Below, one piece after another: positions 1-4,358 of a DNA stretch of 5,483 nt; positions within the stretch are counted from its first letter, which is position 1, and every line of letters starts with the position of its first letter. Both the position numbers and the translations under genes were made by a program. Below the pieces are notes generated by a model. It was not told the origin of the DNA and made no database searches. It was given only the letters and a program-made list of their open reading frames with translations. This stretch comes from an uncultured Opitutaceae bacterium (lineage in GTDB: Bacteria > Verrucomicrobiota > Verrucomicrobiia > Opitutales > Opitutaceae): positions 1 to 5,483 of the forward strand of contig CALFNJ010000431.1 of assembly GCA_937902865.1 (NCBI GenBank). The letters are read 5' to 3'.

Positions 1-785
1 ATTGCCAGGTGAGCGGCTTCGACGAGGGCACGTTCCTCGACGGCACCCGCCAGCGCAAAGTCTTCCCCGACGGCGGCACCGGCCGCATCAAGTGCGGCAC
101 CGAGGCCAACGGCGGCTTCCGCAACATCACCATCTCCAACTGCGTGTTCGAACACTGCCGCGGCTTCGCCCTCGAGGAAGTCGACGGCGGCCTCCTGGAG
201 GATATCACCGTCACGAATCTCACGATGCGCGGCATCCAGAATGCGCCGATCTACCTCCGTCTCGGCGCCCGTCTCCGCGGACCCGACCCGATCGCCATCG
301 GCGCCGCCCGCCGGATCAAGATCGACAACGTCGTCGCGCACAACGTCGCCAGCCAGAGCGGCATCCTCATCCTCGGCCTGCCCGGCCACGCGATCGAGGA
401 CGTCTCGCTCAGCAACATCTTCATCGACTACGTCGGCGGCGGCACCGCCGCCCAGGCCGAGCGCGAGGTTCCCGACGACGAGGCCGCGCAGAAACAGTAT
501 CCCGAGCCCTCCTTCCATGGCATCACGCCGTCGTGGGGCATGTTCGCCCGCCACGTGAAGAATCTCGACGTCAGCCACATCGAATTCCGCGCGAACAAGG
601 AAGATCTGCGCACCGTGGTGCAGCTCGACGACGTCACCGACGCCGCCTTCGACGCCGCCAAGCTCCCCCACGCTCCCGGCGCCGCCACCTTCGTGCTGAA
701 AAACGTCACCGGCTTTTCCGTCCACAACAGCCCCGGCCTGGCCGACGCGAAGCGCGCGGAAAAGATCGCGAACGAAAAGCTCTGA
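1..785 (+). CDS. Glycoside hydrolase family 28 (polygalacturonase/rhamnogalacturonidase-like), C-terminal part
   Basis: This is the C-terminal 260 residues of a right-handed parallel beta-helix enzyme; the frame is open to the window edge (first codon at position 3, reading CQVSGFDEG). GH28 enzymes hydrolyse alpha-linked galacturonic acid or rhamnose-galacturonic acid bonds in pectin, usually outside the cytoplasm. The family signature seen here is GRIKCGTEANGGF, whose RIK (visible residues 28-30) is the GH28 substrate-binding motif. After it come repeated beta-helix rungs such as FRNITISNCVF, LLEDITVTNLTM, RIKIDNVVAHNV and IEDVSLSNIFI, and a final HVKNLDVSHIEF rung. The catalytic Asp motifs (NTD and DD) lie upstream and cannot be checked, and no GHG-type motif is visible before RIK. 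A GTG at 9-11 is not a credible start because it falls within a conserved rung. Family membership is fairly sure; the exact substrate is not. The gene converges on the pseudoprotease gene across a repeat-rich gap. Confidence 0.85.
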   Translation, partial: CQVSGFDEGTFLDGTRQRKVFPDGGTGRIKCGTEANGGFRNITISNCVFEHCRGFALEEVDGGLLEDITVTNLTMRGIQNAPIYLRLGARLRGPDPIAIGAARRIKIDNVVAHNVASQSGILILGLPGHAIEDVSLSNIFIDYVGGGTAAQAEREVPDDEAAQKQYPEPSFHGITPSWGMFARHVKNLDVSHIEFRANKEDLRTVVQLDDVTDAAFDAAKLPHAPGAATFVLKNVTGFSVHNSPGLADAKRAEKIANEKL

Positions 786-846
786 GCGGCTTTATCTGGA
801 ACTCAGGGAATCAGGAACGGAGACGATCCGTCTTCCGAAAAGGTAG

Positions 847-871
847 GGACGGGCGGCCCGCCCGTCCTTTT
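847..871 (+). terminator. Strong GC hairpin followed by TTTT, possible terminator of the GH28 gene
   Basis: Bases 847-856 (GGACGGGCGG) are the exact reverse complement of 858-867, giving a nearly closed palindrome whose real stem would be about 8 bp with a small loop. TTTT follows at 868-871, about 60 bases after the GH28 stop codon. This fits an intrinsic terminator on the plus strand. The hairpin directly abuts the inverted-arm element at 873-968, so it may instead belong to a dispersed palindromic repeat. Confidence 0.45.
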
Positions 872-872
872 C

Positions 873-968
873 GAGGTGGAACGCGTTGCCCCCAATGCGT
901 TGAAACCTCCGTCGAAGAAAATTCGTCGACGGAGCGAACAGCGCGTTAGTGACAACGCGCTCCACCTC
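873..968. repeat. Palindromic element with 30-bp inverted arms, intergenic copy
   Basis: The left arm (873-902, beginning GAGGTGGAACGCGTTG) and the right arm (939-968) are inverted copies matching at 24 of 30 positions. The left arm can itself fold: AACGCGTTG pairs with CAATGCGTT allowing one G-T pair. The centre holds another hairpin at 907-934, stem CTCCGTCGA/TCGACGGAG with a 10-base loop. The arms closely resemble those of the element inside mpl at 4876-5027, while the centres differ, so the two are members of one family. No coding capacity is visible, so any mobility would need help in trans. Confidence 0.8.
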
Positions 969-979
969 CTGGCCAAATA

Positions 980-1000
980 GAGCGGGTCTCCGACCCGCTC
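980..1000. repeat. Hairpin, stem GAGCGGGTC
   Basis: GAGCGGGTC (980-988) and GACCCGCTC (992-1000) form a perfect 9-bp stem with a 3-base loop. The core stem GCGGGTC/GACCCGC recurs at 1088-1104 with a different loop, so this is a small repeat family and not a lone hairpin. No T-run follows on either strand, so a terminator role is unlikely. Confidence 0.6.
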
Positions 1001-1038
1001 GCTCGGCACGAGTCAGTCAGCTCTTAAAAAGCATCCGA

Positions 1039-1065
1039 CCTCTGTGCGCTCTGCGCCTCTGTGCG
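1039..1065. repeat. Two 10-bp direct repeats of CCTCTGTGCG
   Basis: CCTCTGTGCG occurs at 1039-1048 and again at 1056-1065, separated by a related CTCTGCG run, giving a 17-base period. It is non-coding and lies between the two GCGGGTC hairpins. Its function is unknown; it looks like part of a dispersed repeat cassette. Confidence 0.5.
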
Positions 1066-1087
1066 AAACCGGCTCGAATCCGAACCA

Positions 1088-1104
1088 GCGGGTCAAAGAC
1101 CCGC
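1088..1104. repeat. Hairpin, stem GCGGGTC, second copy
   Basis: GCGGGTC (1088-1094), loop AAA, GACCCGC (1098-1104): a perfect 7-bp stem sharing its sequence with the hairpin at 980-1000 but with another loop. The conserved stem with a changed loop suggests the palindrome itself is the unit that is kept or copied. Confidence 0.6.
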
Positions 1105-1114
1105 CCTACCCTAA

Positions 1115-1162
1115 TCCGACCATCCGGCCTTCCGGTCCTCCGGTCCTCCGACCATCCGGTCC
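1115..1162. repeat. Short tandem cluster of TCCGGTCC and GACCATCCGG units
   Basis: TCCGGTCC occurs at 1131-1138, 1139-1146 and 1155-1162, and GACCATCCGG occurs at 1118-1127 and 1150-1159. The cluster ends two bases before the stop codon of the minus-strand pseudoprotease gene, so it would form the start of that gene's 3' untranslated RNA. No terminator-like hairpin is seen there. Confidence 0.6.
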
Positions 1163-1164
1163 CC

Positions 1165-1989
1165 TCAGGTCTTCGGCTGCTCCGCCGGCGCCGTTTCGTT
1201 GGCTGCCGCTTTTCCCGGATTATCCGGCTTCGCCAGCATCGCCTGTTTCGCCATATCGGCGACATCCGTCGCGGGCAGGATCATGTTCGCGACCTGCCGG
1301 CCGCCGGAGGAGTAATACACGCTGATGCCGAGCACCTTGCCCTGCGGGTCGAACACCGGGCAGCCCGGCGTCTGCTCCGTCACGAGCACGAAGCGCCGGG
1401 GCCGCTCGATCATGCCGACCACCGTGCTCATCTGCACGATCGGGGTCCGCTGCAGCGTCTTCGGCATCCGGGTGATTTCATAGTAATTGCTGAGCACGGT
1501 CGGCTCGGCCGCGTCCTCCAGCTTCACGAACGCGAAGGTGTGACCCGCCGCCGCGGCCTCGCTCTCGGGGGCGATGAACGCGAGATCGAGATCCGAGTCC
1601 TTCAGCACCACCTGCGCCGCCACCTCGCTGTTATCCGCGAGGCGCAGCTTCACTTCCTTGAATTCCGTCTCCGGACCGTCGGCGGCCCGCCCGCCCGCCG
1701 CGGCCCGCGGGTCGATCAGCGAGAGCGAGGTCACCGTCAGTCCGTTCGCCGCGATCATCGTGCCGTTCGTCTCGCGCTTGACCTCGCGGGACTGCGAGCC
1801 GCGTTCCCCGCCGGTCTTCACCACGACCACCATCTCGATCGAGACGATCGTGTCGGCATAGCGCTTCACCAGCGAGCGGCCGGCCGCCGCCTCCGCCTCG
1901 GTCGCCGCCGCCATGCGGGTCGGCAGCGGGGCCAGCAGTGCGGCCGTGAGCGTCAGGGAAAGAAGGGGGAACAGGGATTTCGATTTCAT
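1165..1989 (-). CDS. Exported trypsin-like pseudoprotease (degenerate HtrA domain)
   Basis: The product is 274 aa with a likely signal peptide (MKSKSLFPLLSLTLTAALLA, then PLPTRMAAA), so it is probably periplasmic. Residues about 38-245 follow the order of an HtrA/trypsin-like protease domain. At the His motif, GLTVTSLSLI (83-92) replaces the usual GYVLTNxHVA, putting Ser90 where His should be. The Asp motif is kept as LDLAFIA, with Asp135 at the expected place. At the Ser motif, TPGCPVFDPQGKVLGIS (207-223) replaces GNSGGPL, putting Pro208 at the Ser position with Cys210 close by. With two of three catalytic residues lost, it should not be an active serine protease. It has no PDZ domain and ends in an Ala/Pro/Glu-rich tail. 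Its ATG overlaps the stop of the active protease gene, and no clear Shine-Dalgarno is seen, so it is probably translated by coupling. It may be a regulatory, scaffolding or substrate-binding partner, which is inference. A start at 2070 would only add shadow sequence of the upstream gene. Confidence 0.8.
   Translation of the reverse strand: MKSKSLFPLLSLTLTAALLAPLPTRMAAATEAEAAAGRSLVKRYADTIVSIEMVVVVKTGGERGSQSREVKRETNGTMIAANGLTVTSLSLIDPRAAAGGRAADGPETEFKEVKLRLADNSEVAAQVVLKDSDLDLAFIAPESEAAAAGHTFAFVKLEDAAEPTVLSNYYEITRMPKTLQRTPIVQMSTVVGMIERPRRFVLVTEQTPGCPVFDPQGKVLGISVYYSSGGRQVANMILPATDVADMAKQAMLAKPDNPGKAAANETAPAEQPKT
1986..1989 (-). promoter_or_regulatory. ATGA start-stop overlap coupling the two protease-like genes
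   Basis: On the minus strand the four bases read ATGA: TGA ends the active protease and ATG begins the pseudoprotease. This overlap is a classic sign of translational coupling, usually meaning made together in a fixed ratio. The region upstream of this ATG shows no strong ribosome-binding site, which fits reinitiation. Confidence 0.75.
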
Positions 1990-4067
1990 GATTTGGCCGG
2001 CTTCAACGGTTTCAGGCTGATTTCGACGAACAGAGTTTCTCCGCGACGCTGCACCAGGAGGACGAGCCACTCGGCGCCGCGCGCGGCCGCCGCGTCACGC
2101 TCCTGCCGCACCTCGTCGATATTGGTCACTTTCTTCCCGTCCACCTCGACGAGAAGATCGTCCGGATGCAGGCCCGCGAGATAGGCCCAGCCGGCGCGCA
2201 CCACCGAGGCGACGAGCACGCCCTTCGCCGCCGCCGGAATCTGCAGGCGGATGCGGTCGTCGAATGCGACTTCCCGCACTTCGAATTCCAGCTTGTCGTC
2301 CTCCCAGTACGGGAGTTCACCCGCCGGCGTCGGCTGGGTTTCGAGCGCCACTGGCAGGTCGATCTTCTTGCCATCGCGCCAGAGGGAGAAGACCGCCTCG
2401 GTGCCGATCTTGTACTGGCGGATCATCCGCGCGAGCACGTCGGCGTCCTCCTGGCGACGCGCCGTCACCTCGTTACCGTCGAGCGCCAGGATCACGTCGC
2501 CGACCTGCAGGCCGGAGGTCTCCGCCTTCGTGCCGGGATAAATGCGCGTCACCCGTGCCCCGCCCTCGGACTTGATCCCGAGGCGCGTGCCGAGTTTCGG
2601 CGTCAGCAGATGCGAGGCGATGCCGAGCCAGGCTTTCGGCGCCGTCGGCGTGCGGCTGCGCGGATTGCTCAGCCGCAGCTCCACCACCGAGCTGAGCACC
2701 GCGCCGTCGCGGCGGACGCTCGCGAGCACGGGACGCATGCCGGTCGAGTCGTCGGGAATGAGTTTCTCGGTCAGGGCCTTGAGCTCCGCCACCGTGCCGA
2801 CCGGCTGGCCGTCGACTGCGATGAGCACGTCCTGCCGCCGCAGATCCGGCTCCGCCTGCCCGCTCGGGCCGCCGGGGCGGATGTTCTCGAGCCACACACC
2901 GCGCTGGTCGGGCAGGCGTTCCTCGCGCGCCAGGCCGCGGGTGAGATCGCGCACCACGGCGCCCCAGGCGCGCAGCTCGACGTCGTCACCTTCCGCCGGC
3001 TCGCGCTGCGCGAGCTTGAAGCGCGCGGTCTGGCGCTTCCCGTCGCGCTCGTAATCGATGACAAATTCATTGCCCGGCAGGCGGCCGGTCTCGAGCCGAT
3101 AGAAATGAGCCACGGCCTTCTCCTTCTCGCCCTCGATCGCATGGCCGTCGGCGGCGAGGATGACGTCGCCCGCCACGAATCCCGCCTTCGCCGCCGGGGA
3201 ATCCGGCTCGACGTCGGCCACGAACACGCCCGCGCCCTTGCCGGCCGATTCGAGGCGTTCCTGCACGGTCAGGCCCGACCAGCCGCGGATCACATGGCCC
3301 TGCTTGATGAGCTGCTCGGCCACGCCGCGGGCCAGGTTGGAGGGAATCGCGCCGCTGAGATTGAAGACGCCGATTTCGTTGATGCCGATCACCTCGCCCT
3401 GCGCGTTGATCAGCGGACCGCCGCTGTTGCCGCCGAAGATCGTCGCGTCGTGCAGGATCCAGCGCACCAGCATGCCGACGTCCTCGCCCTTGAGGATCAT
3501 CTTGCCGGCGGTCTGCTCCGGCAGGACGAGCGAGGGATTCGCCACGATGCCGCGCGTGCTCGACTGCGAGAGGAAGCCCGGGCTGCCGAGCGCGAAGACC
3601 GCGTTGCCCGCCACGAGATAATCCGAATCGCCGAACGTCGCGACGGGGAGCGGCGCCGCGTTCTTGGCGCGCTGCGTGAGATCGAGCTTCAAGACCGCGA
3701 GATCCGTCATCGCATCGACGCCAATGCGGCGGGCCTCGATCAGCTCACCGTCGTAAAGGTAGCAGCGGTAATAGTCCGCGTCCTCCGCCACGTGGCAGTT
3801 GGTGAGCACGTAGCCTTCCGGCGAAATGATCGAACCGCTGCCGCCCACCCAGGCCTTGGTCAGGCGCCCGTCGCTCGGCTGGAGCCGGATCGCCTCGATC
3901 CGCACGATGGAGGGAAACACCTTGGCCAGCACCCCCGCGTACTCGCTCGCCAGCGGAGGCGGCGGCGTCTGGGCCGCCGTAACGGCTGTGGCCCCAAACA
4001 CCAGGAGCGAGAGCCCCGCCATCAGACCGCCGATTCCACCGCCAATGTCAGCAAGTCGCCATTTCAT
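1986..4067 (-). CDS. Exported HtrA/Deg-type serine protease with about four PDZ-like domains
   Basis: The product is 693 aa. HtrA proteases degrade or refold damaged envelope proteins. A signal peptide covers residues 1 to about 32 (hydrophobic LMAGLSLLVFGATAVTAA). The protease domain (about 40-255) carries the full triad: His92 in LTNCHVA, Asp122 in MTDLAVLK and Ser215 in GGNSGGPL. PDZ-like modules follow: PDZ1 about 262-353 (GVFVADVEPDSPAAKAGF, GDVILAADG); a weaker PDZ2 about 365-466 (GVWLENIRPGGPSG, QDVLIAVDG); PDZ3 about 480-576 (VTRIYPGTKAETSGLQVGD); PDZ4 about 605-686 (GVLVASVVRAGWAYLAGL, DDLLVEVDG). Typical HtrA proteins are near 350-500 aa with one or two PDZ domains, so this is long. 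The ATG at 4067 is chosen because the signal peptide starts there; the frame stays open to 4211 but the added N-terminus is repeat-derived. Its two cysteines (91, 102) flank the His region and might pair. The stop overlaps the downstream pseudoprotease start. Confidence 0.9.
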   Translation of the reverse strand: MKWRLADIGGGIGGLMAGLSLLVFGATAVTAAQTPPPPLASEYAGVLAKVFPSIVRIEAIRLQPSDGRLTKAWVGGSGSIISPEGYVLTNCHVAEDADYYRCYLYDGELIEARRIGVDAMTDLAVLKLDLTQRAKNAAPLPVATFGDSDYLVAGNAVFALGSPGFLSQSSTRGIVANPSLVLPEQTAGKMILKGEDVGMLVRWILHDATIFGGNSGGPLINAQGEVIGINEIGVFNLSGAIPSNLARGVAEQLIKQGHVIRGWSGLTVQERLESAGKGAGVFVADVEPDSPAAKAGFVAGDVILAADGHAIEGEKEKAVAHFYRLETGRLPGNEFVIDYERDGKRQTARFKLAQREPAEGDDVELRAWGAVVRDLTRGLAREERLPDQRGVWLENIRPGGPSGQAEPDLRRQDVLIAVDGQPVGTVAELKALTEKLIPDDSTGMRPVLASVRRDGAVLSSVVELRLSNPRSRTPTAPKAWLGIASHLLTPKLGTRLGIKSEGGARVTRIYPGTKAETSGLQVGDVILALDGNEVTARRQEDADVLARMIRQYKIGTEAVFSLWRDGKKIDLPVALETQPTPAGELPYWEDDKLEFEVREVAFDDRIRLQIPAAAKGVLVASVVRAGWAYLAGLHPDDLLVEVDGKKVTNIDEVRQERDAAAARGAEWLVLLVQRRGETLFVEISLKPLKPAKS

Positions 4068-4084
4068 AGGGTAATAAGGACAAA

Positions 4085-4101
4085 ACCCTTCCCCAAAGGG
4101 T
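4085..4101 (-). promoter_or_regulatory. Small hairpin with T-run in the protease leader
   Basis: On the minus strand ACCCTT (4101-4096), a 5-base loop and AAGGGT (4090-4085) form a 6-bp stem, and the bases reading on form TTTTG (the T-run is at 4085-4082). It ends about 17 bases before the protease ATG. The shape resembles a weak terminator or attenuator, but the stem is short and it could equally be a passive leader structure. No Shine-Dalgarno match is visible between it and the ATG. Confidence 0.25.
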
Positions 4102-4125
4102 CCCCCCGAGCAAGCGGCAAAGCGG

Positions 4126-4131
4126 ATTATT
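4126..4131 (-). promoter_or_regulatory. Candidate -10 box for the protease gene
   Basis: The minus strand reads AATAAT here, five of six bases matching TATAAT, about 60 bases upstream of the ATG at 4067 in an otherwise GC-rich stretch. No good TTGACA-like -35 box is seen at the usual 16-18 base spacing, so this is only a weak call; a stress sigma factor with other elements is equally possible. Confidence 0.2.
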
Positions 4132-4176
4132 GCCCCCCGCAACGTCCCACGATCGATTGAAGCGCGGAGGTCGAGC

Positions 4177-4291
4177 CGAACGTTCAACGTCCAACGTTCA
4201 ACGTTGAACATTCAACGACGGAAATACACCGGCCTTGTCTCCGAATTCCGAGTTGAACGTTGGATGTTGAGCGTTGGACGTTGAACGTTCG
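4177..4291. repeat. 26-bp inverted repeat built from AACGTTC heptamers
   Basis: The left arm (4177-4202, starting CGAACGTTCAACGTCCAACG) and the right arm (4266-4291) are reverse complements with one mismatch in 26, separated by 63 bases. The left side is a run of heptamers of the type AACGTTC/AACGTCC/AACGTTG and contains a perfect 14-bp palindrome, GTTCAACGTTGAAC, at 4196-4209. It lies in the gap between mpl and the protease gene, upstream of the likely protease promoter. On a transcript it could form a long stem with a large loop. Translations across it (for example NVERWTLNV) are artefacts of the repeat. Confidence 0.8.
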
Positions 4292-4318
4292 ACCCGAATC
4301 GCGCCCGACCCCGTTCGG

Positions 4319-4357
4319 ATCGAAATCGAAAATCGAGAATCCAAAATCGAAAATTCC
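4319..4357. repeat. AT-rich heptamer repeat of the ATCGAAA type
   Basis: About five imperfect 7-base units (ATCGAAA, ATCGAGA, ATCCAAA, ATCGAAA and variants) occupy this AT-rich island. It ends one base before the mpl stop codon on the minus strand, so it would begin the 3' end of the mpl message. No hairpin goes with it, so it is not an obvious terminator. Confidence 0.65.
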
Positions 4358-4358
4358 C

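Larger units (their letters stand above)
786..1164. other. Convergent intergenic region filled with repeats, no gene
   Basis: These 379 bases lie between the ends of two convergent genes. No reading frame here looks like a gene: the open frames crossing it have Arg/Pro-rich translations typical of the wrong frame in GC-rich DNA. It holds, in order, a small hairpin (819-835), a strong GC hairpin followed by T residues, a 96-bp element with inverted arms, two hairpins sharing the stem GCGGGTC, a pair of 10-bp direct repeats and a cluster of CCGGTCC units. Each is listed separately where worthwhile. Confidence 0.8.

Noticed and set aside
2..949. A 315-codon plus-strand frame overlapping the GH28 gene
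   Set aside because: Arg/Pro/His-rich product in the +1-shifted frame of a clear beta-helix enzyme; it ends in the repeat element.
873..1162. CRISPR array
   Set aside because: The repeats are of several different types, with no constant repeat-spacer length and no cas genes nearby.
1990..2070. Earlier start for the pseudoprotease at 2070
   Set aside because: The added 27 residues overlap the HtrA coding end in another frame, are basic and polar, and would mask the signal peptide starting at 1989.
949..2184. A 411-codon plus-strand frame over the pseudoprotease and the intergenic repeats
   Set aside because: Arg/His/Leu-rich composition, begins in a repeat arm and runs antisense to a gene with a clear signal peptide and protease-like motifs; a shadow frame.
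2166..4160. A 664-codon open frame on the plus strand, antisense to the HtrA gene
   Set aside because: Its translation is rich in Arg, Ala and His with no recognisable domain, while the minus strand gives a complete HtrA protease with triad and PDZ motifs. GC-rich genes commonly leave the antisense frame open because stop codons are rare.
4068..4211. N-terminal extension of the HtrA protein by 48 residues (MFNVERWTLNV...)
   Set aside because: The extension is a translation of the AACGTTC repeat and leader DNA, and would bury the signal peptide that begins at the ATG at 4067.
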